Positions 1-9,006 of a DNA stretch of 64,000 nucleotides are shown here, one piece after another. This DNA is from an uncultured Bacilli bacterium (GTDB lineage: Bacteria > Bacillota_I > Bacilli_A > RF39 > UBA660), in contig CANPXB010000001.1 of assembly GCA_947585595.1 (NCBI GenBank), forward strand, positions 61,250 to 125,249, in the 5' to 3' direction. Below the pieces are notes generated by a model, which was given only the letters and a program-made list of their open reading frames with translations, did not search any database and was not told the DNA's origin. The number at the start of each line of letters is the position of its first letter. The stretch's first letter is position 1. The position numbers and the translations under genes were made by a program.

Positions 1-1827
1 GAAGCTTATTCCACCGGTCGTGGTAAAGTTGTTGTTAAAGCTAAAACCGAAATCGTAAAAGACCGTGGTGTTCATCAAATTATTATTCATGAAATACCAT
101 ATGATGTCCTAAAAGAACAATTACGTAAAAAAATCGAAGATATTAAAATCGATAAAAAAGTTGATGGTATCGTTGATGTTATAGATGTTTCTGATAAAGA
201 ACATATGGCTAAGATTATCATCGAACTTAAAAAAGAAGCAAATGCTGAATTAATTTTAAACTATTTACTAAAAAATACTGAATTACAAATAAATTACAAC
301 TTTAACATGGTTGCCATTGTTAATAGAAGACCAAAACAAGTTGGTATCTTAGAAATCTTAGATGCCTTTATTGCTCATCAAAAAGATGTTATCTTAAGAC
401 GTACTCGTTTTGATTTAGATCATGCTAAAGCTCGTTTACATATTGTCGAAGGTTTACTAAAAGCTGTTGATATTTTAGATGAAGTAATTAAAACAATTCG
501 TGCTTCTAAAAATAAAGCTGATTGTATTGTTAACTTAGTTAAAGAATATGATTTCACTGAAGAACAAGCAACAGCTATCGTAACAATGCAACTATATCGT
601 TTATCAAATACTGATATAAATCAATTACTTGGTGAAAAAAGTGATTTAGAGCGCATGATTGAATTCTTAAATTCCATTCTTAATGATGAAAATATTCTAA
701 AACGTCAGATGAAGATTGAAATTAATGAAATCAAAAAAGAATTTGCTAATCCACGTCGTACCGAAATTCGTGATGAAGTAGTCGAAATAAAAATTGATGC
801 TAAAGATATGATTGCTAAAGAAAACGTTATCGTTGTTGCTACTAATGATGGTTATGTTAAACGTATTCCTCTTAAATCATATACTAGTGCTTCCAGTGAA
901 CCAACTACTTTAAAACCAGGTGATTTCTTAAGAGGTGTATATAGTACAACAACTTTAGATACCTTACTAATGTTTACTAATCTAGGTCATTACTTATATG
1001 TTCCAGTTCATGAAATAGTAGAAACCAAATGGAAAGAACTAGGTAAACACATCAGTAACTTAATTCAAATTGGTGCTGAAGAAAAAATTATCTCAGCGAT
1101 GATCTTAGATAATAAACAAACTAATATCATTATGACTACCAAAAATGGTATTACTAAACGTACTAACTTAGAAGATTTAATTGTTAGTCGTTATACTAAA
1201 CCAGTTAATGCCATGAAACTAAAAGATGGTGATGAATTAGTATCTGTATGTAAAGATAACGGTCGTGCAATCTTTGTTACTAAGACCGGTCGTTACTTAA
1301 ATATTGATGCTAATGAAATACCAATTGTTGGTGCTAAAGCTGCTGGTGTTAAAGGTATTAATGTTAAAGAAGATGAAGTAGTAACTTGTCTATCACCAGA
1401 ACCAAATGATGAATATCTAGCTATATTTACTAACAAGAGTACTTCAAAACGTCTAAAACTTAATGATTTAGATGAAATGAATCGTGCTAAAAAAGGTAAT
1501 ATGTTAATTAAGAAAGTTAAATCAACTAACTATGAAATAATTAATGCTTTAGCTGTTAATATTCATGATACTATTGGTCTTAAGACTGATGGTGACTTTA
1601 AAGAAATTAAATCATCTGAATTACCAATTATGGACTTAAATTCTACAGGTAGTGCTATTTGTAAGACTCCATTAGAAGATGCCTTTAAAGTCGCAGTTCT
1701 AATTGAAAGAAAACTAGAATTAACTGATAATTCTTCCCCAAAAGAAGAAAAGAAAGAAGAACCAGTTAAACTAGATGAACCTGAAGAATTAACTATTGAT
1801 GACTTTATTGATGATTTTAAATTATAG
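1..1827 (+). CDS. parC: DNA topoisomerase IV subunit A (3' part, truncated by window start)
   Basis: Subunit A of the type IIA topoisomerase that decatenates daughter chromosomes. The frame is open from base 1, so the 5' end, with the active-site Tyr, lies outside the window; about 608 residues are visible. Near base 1 the product reads EAYSTGRGKVVVKA, the TGRG block that follows the breakage-reunion tower in GyrA and ParC. A coiled-coil stretch (FIAHQKDVILRRTRFDLDHAKAR onward in pieces) and a C-terminal beta-pinwheel with repeated 'VATNDGYVKRI / IIMTTKNGITKRT / IFVTKTGRYLNI' blades follow. The GyrA-box QRRGGKG is replaced by RAKKGN, which favours ParC over GyrA. An acidic tail ends the protein. 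An internal ATG at 205 is not the start, because homology continues upstream of it. Confidence 0.9.
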   Translation, partial: EAYSTGRGKVVVKAKTEIVKDRGVHQIIIHEIPYDVLKEQLRKKIEDIKIDKKVDGIVDVIDVSDKEHMAKIIIELKKEANAELILNYLLKNTELQINYNFNMVAIVNRRPKQVGILEILDAFIAHQKDVILRRTRFDLDHAKARLHIVEGLLKAVDILDEVIKTIRASKNKADCIVNLVKEYDFTEEQATAIVTMQLYRLSNTDINQLLGEKSDLERMIEFLNSILNDENILKRQMKIEINEIKKEFANPRRTEIRDEVVEIKIDAKDMIAKENVIVVATNDGYVKRIPLKSYTSASSEPTTLKPGDFLRGVYSTTTLDTLLMFTNLGHYLYVPVHEIVETKWKELGKHISNLIQIGAEEKIISAMILDNKQTNIIMTTKNGITKRTNLEDLIVSRYTKPVNAMKLKDGDELVSVCKDNGRAIFVTKTGRYLNIDANEIPIVGAKAAGVKGINVKEDEVVTCLSPEPNDEYLAIFTNKSTSKRLKLNDLDEMNRAKKGNMLIKKVKSTNYEIINALAVNIHDTIGLKTDGDFKEIKSSELPIMDLNSTGSAICKTPLEDAFKVAVLIERKLELTDNSSPKEEKKEEPVKLDEPEELTIDDFIDDFKL

Positions 1828-1833
1828 TCAAAT

Positions 1834-1872
1834 AATCACTTATTAAACATAAAATTTAATAGGTGATTTTTT
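1834..1872 (+). terminator. Hairpin and T-tract after parC that also carries the RBS of the next gene
   Basis: Arms 1834-1846 and 1856-1868 pair over 13 positions with one G-U wobble, followed by six Ts. The 3' arm contains the AGGTGAT ribosome site of the gene starting at 1873, and the T-tract is the spacer to that ATG. The same hairpin can therefore end parC transcripts and hide the next RBS. Confidence 0.7.
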
Positions 1873-2211
1873 ATGTCTAAAGAAGATTTTAAAGCTTTTG
1901 TTAAAACTAAACCCGAACTAGCTAATTATGTTGAAAATAACGAAATGACTTGGCAAAAATTCTATGAATTATATGACTTATATGGTGAAGATGAAACTAT
2001 CTGGCAAAAATATACAAAGAAACCTAAAACTACTAAAAAAATAGCTGATTACATGGAAAAATTCGATCCTGATTCCTTACAAAAACATATTGAAAATGCT
2101 CAAAAAGCTCTTGATATCTTTAGTGAACTAGCTACTAAAACAACTGAAAACATTAATACTAATATCAAACCTAATATCGAAAGACCATTATCTAAATTCT
2201 TTGGTGATTAA
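1873..2211 (+). CDS. YlbD-like protein
   Basis: Small soluble protein of 112 residues. The N-terminus (DFKAFVKTKPELANYV, then TWQKFYELYDLYGEDETIW) matches the YlbD family of Bacilli by its pattern of a helix, TWQ.LYE, and GEDD..W. In Bacillus, YlbD is listed as a putative spore coat protein and lies next to ylbE, as here, where the next gene starts on the base after this stop. The remaining 50 residues are helical and rich in Lys, Asn and Thr, with no membrane segment. ATG 1873 follows AGGTGAT placed in the terminator hairpin. There is no sign in this window that the organism sporulates, so the coat role should not be carried over. Confidence 0.6.
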   Translation: MSKEDFKAFVKTKPELANYVENNEMTWQKFYELYDLYGEDETIWQKYTKKPKTTKKIADYMEKFDPDSLQKHIENAQKALDIFSELATKTTENINTNIKPNIERPLSKFFGD

Positions 2212-2430
2212 ATGGAAAAAATAATTTTAGAAAACTTACAAAAAGATAAAATGTATAATTACTTAAAAGAAAATTCTTCTTTTGTGAAAGACCTTAATCG
2301 TCATCCCGATTTTTATCCTGAGTTTAAAAAACTAATGAAAGAAAAATATAACTTACGTTTAACTGATAAAGTCTCTAATATTATAAATGATCTTGAAGTT
2401 GTTAGTAGTATTATCGAAACCTTAGAATAA
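2212..2430 (+). CDS. YlbE-like protein
   Basis: A 72-residue protein that begins directly after the YlbD-like stop (TAA then ATG), so the two are translationally coupled. The centre reads MYNYLKENSSFVKDLNRHPDFYPEF, resembling the 'ylre.p.WYR.LsRnP..f..f' core of YlbE-like proteins; the Trp of the family is replaced. Conserved pairing with the ylbD-like gene supports the assignment better than the sequence alone. No function is known for the family and none is inferred here. Confidence 0.5.
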   Translation: MEKIILENLQKDKMYNYLKENSSFVKDLNRHPDFYPEFKKLMKEKYNLRLTDKVSNIINDLEVVSSIIETLE

Positions 2431-2486
2431 TATTGTAATTTAAACCTCTTTATATTAAAATATTATATAGAATATATGGTGATAAT

Positions 2487-3047
2487 ATGGATAAATATAA
2501 AGATAAAATTACTTTTTCTAAATTAGAAATACTATGTATGATTGTACTTATTGTCTTATTTGTAACAGGTGGTATTTTTATTGTTTCTTTAGCTACCCAA
2601 AATCAAAAAGCTCTTAATTTAAAAAATGAAGCTAATTCTTTAATTGAAGCTTCTAAAATAGCTTATAATCATTATTCTTTACTTAATAATACTGAGTATA
2701 TTGTTACTAGTAATGATGGTGAAAGTAAAGGAATGTGTATTACATTAGAAGGTTTAGTTAATAATGATTTTACAACTAAAACTTATGATAATTGGGATGG
2801 TTATATTGTTATTGAAGAAAAAGATAATAATCTTTTATATAGTATTTGGTTAACTAATCAAGAATATGTTATTGATGGTTATGAATCAAGTAAAATAGAT
2901 AGTTTAAAATTTAATAAAGGTATTACTAAATATAGTGATGAAAAATTTGCTTATAATGTTCGTAAAGAATTTACTAGTCCAAGTAGTGATAAAGGTGGTA
3001 CTGGTAAAGAATATAGCACTAAATGCTTAAGTGAAAAGATAGAATAA
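2487..3047 (+). CDS. Prepilin-like single-span membrane protein
   Basis: 186 residues. Residues 9-14 read TFSKLE, directly followed by a 22-residue hydrophobic helix (ILCMIVLIVLFVTGGIFIV) and an amphipathic helix NLKNEANSLIEASKIAYNHY. A Phe at +1, a Glu at +5 and a hydrophobic alpha1 helix are the layout of type IV prepilins and pseudopilins, although the usual Gly before the cleavage site is Thr here. The globular part has two cysteines (GMCITLEG and STKCLSEK near the C-terminus) that could form a disulfide. No pilin peptidase, assembly ATPase or platform gene is nearby, so it is an orphan. RBS GGTGATAAT precedes ATG 2487. It could equally be an unrelated type II membrane protein. Confidence 0.4.
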   Translation: MDKYKDKITFSKLEILCMIVLIVLFVTGGIFIVSLATQNQKALNLKNEANSLIEASKIAYNHYSLLNNTEYIVTSNDGESKGMCITLEGLVNNDFTTKTYDNWDGYIVIEEKDNNLLYSIWLTNQEYVIDGYESSKIDSLKFNKGITKYSDEKFAYNVRKEFTSPSSDKGGTGKEYSTKCLSEKIE

Positions 3048-3059
3048 TCTGTCTTTTTT
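3037..3059 (+). terminator. Rho-independent terminator
   Basis: Seven-pair stem AGATAGA/TCTGTCT (one G-U) with a 4-base loop and six Ts, overlapping the 3' end of the prepilin-like gene. Confidence 0.6.
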
Positions 3060-3101
3060 CAGTTAATAATCTTTTAAAATCAAGAATGTGAGGAAGTATA
3101 T

Positions 3102-4733
3102 ATGTTTTTTCTAATCCCAATAATCGTTATAATAACTCTTATTTTAATCTATCATAAAATTTTTCAAAATAATCCTTCATCTAAAGTAGGTTATGTCTTA
3201 TTTTTAATCCCTATATCTGTATTTATAATTGCTATAGATGTTATAACTAATGGAATGATATCCAATCTTTTAAATTTTAATTTCTTTGAAACTAGTTTTT
3301 ATCTTTTATTAATCCCATTCCTTATTATTACTATAAGTATTATAATATCTTTTATATCTAGCTTAAATCTTAAAGATAATAATTTAAAAATCTTAAAGTA
3401 TCTTGTTATTATTGCTAATATCATTACTGGTTTATTAATCTTTTATCATTTCTGGAGTCATACATATGATGAAATGATTGATAGAATAATTATCATTCTT
3501 ATAATACTCATTATTTTATCTACAATATCTCTATATCTATCAACAACTAAAAATATTGAAAATAAAATTCAAGAGCCTAAGAAAAAAAATTCATTAATTA
3601 TTCCTATTATAACTTGTTTTGTCATCGCTATTTTAGCCATCTTTATTATTCATAATGAACCAATATCTATTCGTAATCTTACTCTTAAAGAAATCTTAGA
3701 AAAAATTCCGGTATTACCAAACAACACCTATGATTCTTATGATTATTATCTTATTTATCATGATAAAATCTATATCTATGTTATAGATAACAAAAATGAC
3801 AATAATATTCATACTATATATTCAATGAATTTAGATGGTAGTCATAAAAAAATCTTCTTCCAGACTGAAGCTTTATATAACACTCATTTTATGTTTGGTT
3901 ACAACAATGAACTTTATTTCCATAGTCATAAGACTAACTATAAAATCAATTTAGATAATAGTGATTTAACTAGTTTAAAGTTTGAAGAATCAATTCAAAA
4001 TAAAACATATCAAAATGATAAAGTAAGTATGACAGATTATTCATTAAAGAATAATACTTTCACTACTTTAAAAAGATATGATCTTAAAAACGATAAAATA
4101 TTAAATGAAACAACACTTGATTATAATATAATTTCATCTAAATACATTTTTAATTATGAAACAAGTGATATTTATTATCTAAAAGTTTCTGATTCTACTA
4201 ATCAATTAGCACTTTATAAAAATGATTTAATTATTTATGAATTTAATGAAAATATAGAAGAAAATCAAATTCAAATAATCGCCTGTAATGAAGACTATGT
4301 TTATTATAAAGTAGATAATACTATCTTTAAATTAAATGTTTCTTCTAAAACTATTGAAAAAACTATTTCATCCCCAACTAAAATTATCAAAAGAATAGAT
4401 AGTGGTAATAACCAAGACAATTATTATTTGGGAGATAACAAAATATATGAACTTTCATTTACTACCGATACCTTTAACTTAGTTTTAGAAAATGTTAATG
4501 CAGTAATTGATGAAGTATATCCTATAAATAATAAATTATATTTTACGCAAAATGCTAATACTATCAAAAGAGTAGGTAACTATTTAAGTAGTGTCATTAT
4601 ATATGATCCAGAACAAAAACAAGCTATTAAAAGATATGATGATTTAATAAGAATAACCTTTGATGATCAAAATATGTATTTAGTTAAAGCAAAAAATGAT
4701 GATTATGTAATAAATAAAATACCTTTATTATAG
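3102..4733 (+). CDS. Polytopic membrane protein with C-terminal DUF5050-like beta-propeller domain
   Basis: 543 residues. Residues 1-185 hold about six hydrophobic segments; the last (SLIIPIITCFVIAILAIFII) leads into a roughly 350-residue soluble part that should face outside. That part is built of beta repeats of the type 'YYLIYHDKIYIYVIDNKNDN..IYSMNLDGSHKKIFF', the 'I..i..dG.....' signature of DUF5050/WD-like propellers seen in many Bacillota surface proteins. No enzyme motif is visible. It is flanked by unrelated genes on the same strand and ends without an obvious strong terminator. ATG 3102 follows GTGAGGAAG. A sensory or adhesive role is only a guess. Confidence 0.5.
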   Translation: MFFLIPIIVIITLILIYHKIFQNNPSSKVGYVLFLIPISVFIIAIDVITNGMISNLLNFNFFETSFYLLLIPFLIITISIIISFISSLNLKDNNLKILKYLVIIANIITGLLIFYHFWSHTYDEMIDRIIIILIILIILSTISLYLSTTKNIENKIQEPKKKNSLIIPIITCFVIAILAIFIIHNEPISIRNLTLKEILEKIPVLPNNTYDSYDYYLIYHDKIYIYVIDNKNDNNIHTIYSMNLDGSHKKIFFQTEALYNTHFMFGYNNELYFHSHKTNYKINLDNSDLTSLKFEESIQNKTYQNDKVSMTDYSLKNNTFTTLKRYDLKNDKILNETTLDYNIISSKYIFNYETSDIYYLKVSDSTNQLALYKNDLIIYEFNENIEENQIQIIACNEDYVYYKVDNTIFKLNVSSKTIEKTISSPTKIIKRIDSGNNQDNYYLGDNKIYELSFTTDTFNLVLENVNAVIDEVYPINNKLYFTQNANTIKRVGNYLSSVIIYDPEQKQAIKRYDDLIRITFDDQNMYLVKAKNDDYVINKIPLL

Positions 4734-4789
4734 AAGTATTAATAGAATAATAAATAATAATTTGTTATAATTTTAATTGGGTGATTTAA

Positions 4790-5701
4790 ATGTTAATAAT
4801 TGGTAGTCATGTTTCTTTTGGTAAAGATCAAATACTTGGTTCTTTAAAAGAAGCTTTAAATTATAATGCTAATACCTTTATGTTTTATACTGGAGCTCCA
4901 ACTAATACCATTAGAAAAGATATTGAAGATAAATATATTGATGAAGCTTTAAGTCTTATGCAAAAGAATAATATCGATATTAATAATGTTGTTTGTCATG
5001 CGCCATATATTGTTAATCTAGGTAGTAAAAAAGATCTATCCAAATATGAATTTAGCATTAATTTTATTCGTAATGAACTTAAAAGATGTGATGAAATGCA
5101 TATAACTAAAATGGTCTTACATCCTGGTAATGCAGTTGATATTTCTAAAGAAGAAGGTTTAAATAACATTGTTGAAGCATTAAATACTATTTTAGATGGT
5201 ACTACTAAATGTAAAATCTTACTTGAAACAATGGCCGGTAAGGGGAGCGAATGTGGTTGTACTTTAGATGAAATAGCATATCTTGTTAAAAATACTCATA
5301 AACAAGACCAAATTGGTGTCTGTTTAGATACTTGCCACTTATTTGATGGTGGTTATGATTTAAGTGATTTTGATTCATTCTTAAATGAATTTGATACTAA
5401 AATTGGTTTAGATAAAATAGGTTGTATTCATATAAATGATTCTAAAAACGTTTTAGGCTCTCATAAAGATCGTCATGAAAATATTGGTATCGGTAATATT
5501 GGTTTTAATAATTTAATTAAAATAATTTATCATGACAAACTAACTAATATTCCAAAAATATTAGAAACCCCATATATCGGTGAGAATGATGATGATAAAG
5601 AGCGAATCTATCCTCCATATCGTTTTGAAATTGAAATGATTCGTAATCAAGAATTTGATCCAGATTTTAGAAATAAAATTAGAGCTTATTACAAGAAGTA
5701 G
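4790..5701 (+). CDS. nfo: Endonuclease IV (AP endonuclease)
   Basis: Class II AP endonuclease of base excision repair; it cuts 5' of abasic sites with a three-metal (Zn) TIM-barrel site. The 303-residue length is typical of the family. Family blocks are present in order: GSHVSFG at the start, HAPYIVNLGS, LETMAGKGSECG (metal-binding Glu), CLDTCHLFDGGYD (Asp and His), HINDSKN and DRHENIGIG. ATG 4790 follows GGGTGATTTAA. An extended -10 (TGTTATAAT near 4761-4769) lies just upstream, and a terminator follows at 5693, so it is probably a single-gene unit. Confidence 0.95.
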   Translation: MLIIGSHVSFGKDQILGSLKEALNYNANTFMFYTGAPTNTIRKDIEDKYIDEALSLMQKNNIDINNVVCHAPYIVNLGSKKDLSKYEFSINFIRNELKRCDEMHITKMVLHPGNAVDISKEEGLNNIVEALNTILDGTTKCKILLETMAGKGSECGCTLDEIAYLVKNTHKQDQIGVCLDTCHLFDGGYDLSDFDSFLNEFDTKIGLDKIGCIHINDSKNVLGSHKDRHENIGIGNIGFNNLIKIIYHDKLTNIPKILETPYIGENDDDKERIYPPYRFEIEMIRNQEFDPDFRNKIRAYYKK

Positions 5702-5716
5702 TCTTACTTCTTTTTT
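5693..5716 (+). terminator. Rho-independent terminator of nfo
   Basis: Perfect 8-bp stem AAGAAGTA/TACTTCTT with GTCT loop, followed by a T run; the 5' arm covers the last codons of nfo. Confidence 0.8.
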
Positions 5717-5777
5717 AATTAATATATACTCAAACAAATGTATTGTGATATAATAACATTAATCAAAGGTGATATTT

Positions 5778-7097
5778 ATGGAAAACTTATTTAGTGAATT
5801 AGAAATGGATGTCTATAAACCTTTAGCTGAAAAAATGCGTCCCCAATCTTTAGATGACTTTATTGGTCAAGAAGAAGTAGTAGGTCCTAATTCACCCTTA
5901 CGTGAAATGATTGAAAATGACTTAGTTACTTCAATGATCTTTTGGGGTCCTCCAGGAGTTGGTAAAACAACTTTAGCTAAAATAATTGCTAATAAAACTA
6001 ATTCTGTCTTTAAACAACTTAGTGCTGTAACAGCTGGTGTTAAAGATATCAAAGAAATCATTACGGAAGCTGAATTTAATAAAGCTAGTGGTAGAAGAAC
6101 TATTCTTTTTGTTGATGAAATTCATCGCTTTAATAAAGCCCAACAAGATGCTTTCTTACCATATGTTGAAAGTGGAGACATTATCTTAATCGGAGCCACA
6201 ACCGAAAATCCATCTTTCGAAGTTAATAGTGCCTTACTATCAAGAACTAAAGTCTATGTTCTAAATAGTTTATCGGAAGAAGATATTAAAAAAGTTATAA
6301 CTAATGCGATAAATAAAGAAAATGAAAATTCTAAAATCAAAATAAGTATTAAAGATGATGCCTTATCTGCTATTGCTACTTTAAGTAATGGGGACGCTAG
6401 AAACGCTTTAAATACTTTAGAAAATATTTTAAATATCACCCCAACTAAAGCTAATAAAAAAGAAATAACTAAATCTTTAATTTCTAAAATGGTTAATAAG
6501 AAAACATTCCTATATGATAAAAAAGGGGAAGAGCATTATAATTTAATTTCAGCTTTACATAAATCCATGCGTAATAGTGATCCTGATGCCGCATTATATT
6601 ACTTAGCTCGTATGTTAGAAGCTGGTGAAGATCCTTTATATGTTGCTCGTCGTTTAATCCGTTTTGCTTCTGAAGATATTGGTTTAGCAAATCCTAGTGC
6701 TTTAGTTCAAGCTACATCAGCCTATGAAGCTGCTCATTATAATGGCATGCCTGAATGTAATGTTAATCTTGCCCAAGCTGTTGTTTACTTAAGTGTTTCA
6801 CCTAAATCAAATTCATTATATACCGCTTATGAAACAGTTAAAAAAGATGCCTTACGTACTGCTGATGTTAAAGTTCCTTTAGATTTACGCAATGCCGTTA
6901 CTAAACTAGATAGCGAATTAGGTTATGGTGCTAACTATCAGTATGCACACAATACGGAAAATAAAATAACTAACATGCAATGTTTACCTGATGAGTTAAA
7001 AGATAAAAAATATTATCATCCATCAGATATTGGTAAAGAAAAAGGTATCAAAGAAGAACTAGCGCGTATCGAACAAATCAAAAAGAATCTTAAATAA
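5778..7097 (+). CDS. rarA: Replication-associated recombination protein A (RarA/MgsA AAA+ ATPase)
   Basis: AAA+ ATPase of the clamp-loader clade that acts at stalled replication forks. Visible: [13 protein letters not shown] (typical N-terminus), Walker [10 protein letters not shown], Walker [20 protein letters not shown], sensor 1 [12 protein letters not shown], arginine finger LLSR, sensor 2 [11 protein letters not shown], and the C-terminal tetramerisation domain with [20 protein letters not shown] at 5769 lies inside the RBS AAAGGTGAT, so ATG 5778 is chosen ([11 protein letters not shown]). An extended -10 TGATATAAT sits at about 5747-5754. About 439 residues, normal for RarA. No lesion seen. 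Confidence 0.93.
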   Translation: MENLFSELEMDVYKPLAEKMRPQSLDDFIGQEEVVGPNSPLREMIENDLVTSMIFWGPPGVGKTTLAKIIANKTNSVFKQLSAVTAGVKDIKEIITEAEFNKASGRRTILFVDEIHRFNKAQQDAFLPYVESGDIILIGATTENPSFEVNSALLSRTKVYVLNSLSEEDIKKVITNAINKENENSKIKISIKDDALSAIATLSNGDARNALNTLENILNITPTKANKKEITKSLISKMVNKKTFLYDKKGEEHYNLISALHKSMRNSDPDAALYYLARMLEAGEDPLYVARRLIRFASEDIGLANPSALVQATSAYEAAHYNGMPECNVNLAQAVVYLSVSPKSNSLYTAYETVKKDALRTADVKVPLDLRNAVTKLDSELGYGANYQYAHNTENKITNMQCLPDELKDKKYYHPSDIGKEKGIKEELARIEQIKKNLK

Positions 7098-7111
7098 TAA
7101 AATTCTCTTTT
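7081..7111 (+). terminator. Weak terminator after rarA
   Basis: AAAAAGAAT at the rarA end can pair with ATTCTCTTTTT, with a bulge; the stem is A/T only, so support is modest. Confidence 0.3.
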
Positions 7112-7115
7112 TAGT

Positions 7116-7129
7116 AGAATTATAATTCT
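7116..7129. promoter_or_regulatory. 14-bp palindrome upstream of module copy 1
   Basis: AGAATTATAATTCT is a perfect palindrome. A related one (ACTAGAATTCTAGT) lies in the same place before the second copy of the module; both contain AGAATT/AATTCT half sites. Candidate operator for the XRE regulators. Confidence 0.4.
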
Positions 7130-7144
7130 CGTAAGTGTAGGTTG
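7125..7144 (+). promoter_or_regulatory. 20-bp motif shared with the second module copy
   Basis: ATTCTCGTAAGTGTAGGTTG is identical at 18 of 20 positions to 8938-8957 and lies 53 bases before the start codon, compared with 50 in the other copy. The flanking DNA is much less similar apart from the RBS region, so the motif appears selected. It may be a promoter or operator element. Confidence 0.5.
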
Positions 7145-7196
7145 CCAAATCAAATATTTTATCTTAATTTTAAAATATGAAAGGAGGAAACTAACA

Positions 7197-7793
7197 TTGA
7201 GACGAAAAAAAGTTAATTATAAAAATTATATTATGGCTACTGCTTTGTTTATATTAGGTCTTGCGATAGGTAGTGCATTAACGTTTAGTATCATAAGTAT
7301 TAAAGCTAAAAAGACCGAAGATAATAAAATATCTGAAAGTCCTTACACTTTAAATGAAATAAACGAGATAATTGAAAATCCTACCAAGTTTTATGAATTA
7401 AATGATTATCATTATAATGAATTTAATTACATAATAACTCATTTTTACGATTATTTTAGTAAAGATACTGAATTTCTTATTGCTACCAAAGTAGAAGAAG
7501 CAGATGGTAAAGTAACAAAGATTATTGAAACTAAAAAAATACCATATAAAGATTATATCTACTTAATGTCTGATTTTTATCAATTAGAAGAACAAAAACA
7601 AAGCCAATGTGAAGAAAAAATTAAATCTAAAGATAAAATATCCTTAAGCTATGAAGACTGTATTCATGATTTAGATTACCAACATGAAGCAATTAGTTTG
7701 GTATATGGTAGCGCCGAGGGATTTTTTAAAGAAACTACAGACGAGGAATGGGAAGAGTTAGCAAAGAACAATCCTAATATTCATTTAGATTAA
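7197..7793 (+). CDS. Single-span membrane protein, module copy 1 (unknown family)
   Basis: 198 residues. An N-terminal helix (ATALFILGLAIGSALTFSIIS, about residues 12-32) is followed by an extracytoplasmic part of about 160 residues. The start is TTG 7197, supported by the strong RBS AAAGGAGG nine bases before it and by the same layout in the paralogue at 9007. Blocks shared with that paralogue: ESPYTL.E, a Pro-[ETR]-[KR]-F-Y motif, HFYDYFSK.T and ATKVE. No known domain recognised. It is followed 13 bases later by a membrane-bound XRE regulator, so the two probably work together, for instance as sensor/anti-regulator and regulator. Function unknown. Confidence 0.6.
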   Translation: MRRKKVNYKNYIMATALFILGLAIGSALTFSIISIKAKKTEDNKISESPYTLNEINEIIENPTKFYELNDYHYNEFNYIITHFYDYFSKDTEFLIATKVEEADGKVTKIIETKKIPYKDYIYLMSDFYQLEEQKQSQCEEKIKSKDKISLSYEDCIHDLDYQHEAISLVYGSAEGFFKETTDEEWEELAKNNPNIHLD

Positions 7794-7806
7794 GGCGGTG
7801 TTATAA

Positions 7807-8808
7807 ATGCAAGACAGGGAATATATTGGCAAATTAATATCAGAAAAACGAAAAAGTAAAGGATGGACACAACAAGAATTAGCTCTTAAATTAAATATAA
7901 GTGATAAAGCGATTAGTAAATGGGAAACATGTAAAAGCCTTCCTGATTATGAAATGCTTAAAAGAATAGAAGAAGTTTTAGATATCGAGTTATTAAATCC
8001 AGTAGAATACAAAAATCAAAAGAAGTTAAAAATCCTTTCATTAATTGCAATAGTAATATTTCTATTATTAATATTCTTTACTTTATATTTTAAAAATAAC
8101 TATAATTCGTTTCGTCTATACAAGGTATCACTTAATGATAATCAATATATTTTAAAAGATGGTTATCTAATTGTAGATAAAGATGAATATATTTTAAACT
8201 TAGGAAATATTATAAATACTGAATATCCAATAAAAACTAACTATACAATAACAATTTATTATCAAACTGGCCAATCAAAAACAATAATAACTAGTAAAGA
8301 AAATTACGAATATATTATGTTCAAGGATGATGAACTACTTGATGATTTTAATAATTTATATATCAATATAAAGTATTTTGATTTAAATAACGAAGAGATA
8401 TCTGAAAACTTAAAATTAGATATTACAGAAATAAGAAGTAACAATAAAATAATTTATCCAAAAGACAAAAATAATGATATCAAAATTAATAGTAATTTAC
8501 TCAATTTATTAGAAAATCTTAATTATCAAGAAAAAGAAGAAAATGTATATGTAAAAAAAGAAAATGATAGTAATATTACATTTGATATTGCCAATAACTT
8601 GATTTATTATGAAGGAATTATTGACGAATATAAAGCATATGTTATAACACCATATAGTCATAACAGGAATTATAAATATATTATATATGATAGTAATAAT
8701 CAAATAATTGATAGCAACATTGAAATAGATAATAAAAACTCTAATAAATATAGTTTTAAAATCAAAAATATTGTTGGCTCAGAAGTCGAAAAAATATTAT
8801 CATATTAA
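7807..8808 (+). CDS. Membrane-anchored XRE-family transcriptional regulator, module copy 1
   Basis: 333 residues. Residues 5-60 are a Cro/C1-type helix-turn-helix (IGKLISEKRKSKGWTQQELA, then LNISDKAISKWETCKSLPDYEMLKRIEEVL). A single membrane helix follows (ILSLIAIVIFLLLIFFTLYF, about 77-96), then about 235 residues outside the membrane, rich in Asn, Tyr and Ile. This is a one-component membrane regulator: DNA-binding domain inside, sensing domain outside. RBS GGCGGTGTTATAA precedes ATG 7807. The paralogue at 9582 shares the HTH almost residue for residue, so both may bind the same operator. The outer domains are more diverged and may sense different signals. Confidence 0.75.
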   Translation: MQDREYIGKLISEKRKSKGWTQQELALKLNISDKAISKWETCKSLPDYEMLKRIEEVLDIELLNPVEYKNQKKLKILSLIAIVIFLLLIFFTLYFKNNYNSFRLYKVSLNDNQYILKDGYLIVDKDEYILNLGNIINTEYPIKTNYTITIYYQTGQSKTIITSKENYEYIMFKDDELLDDFNNLYINIKYFDLNNEEISENLKLDITEIRSNNKIIYPKDKNNDIKINSNLLNLLENLNYQEKEENVYVKKENDSNITFDIANNLIYYEGIIDEYKAYVITPYSHNRNYKYIIYDSNNQIIDSNIEIDNKNSNKYSFKIKNIVGSEVEKILSY

Positions 8809-8810
8809 AG

Positions 8811-8845
8811 AGATTAGATTGAAAAAAATCTAATCTTTTATTTTT
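8811..8845 (+). terminator. Rho-independent terminator of module copy 1
   Basis: Perfect 10-bp stem AGATTAGATT/AATCTAATCT around a GAAAAA loop, followed by a T-rich tail. Confidence 0.8.
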
Positions 8846-8897
8846 ATGTGATAATAAATATAGTATAATATTAAATAATTTTTTATCCATTTCTCTT

Positions 8898-8926
8898 CAA
8901 ACTAGAATTCTAGTCAAACTAGAATT
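8898..8926. promoter_or_regulatory. Palindrome and direct repeat upstream of module copy 2
   Basis: ACTAGAATTCTAGT (8901-8914) is a perfect 14-bp palindrome. The sequence CAAACTAGAATT occurs at 8898 and again at 8915, 17 bases apart. Together they look like a regulator binding array just before the 20-bp shared motif. Confidence 0.45.
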
Positions 8927-8937
8927 TTTAATTTTAC

Positions 8938-8957
8938 ATTCTCGTAGGTCTAGGTTG
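8938..8957 (+). promoter_or_regulatory. 20-bp motif shared with the first module copy
   Basis: ATTCTCGTAGGTCTAGGTTG, 18 of 20 identical to 7125-7144, at nearly the same distance from the start codon and RBS. Confidence 0.5.
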
Positions 8958-9006
8958 ATAATTTTTAATTATTATTTTATGTTTAAAATATGAAAGGAGG
9001 AATACA

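Noticed and set aside
5867..6690. Minus-strand open frames inside rarA
   Set aside because: They lie opposite strongly conserved AAA+ motifs, lack RBS sequences and have shadow-type composition.
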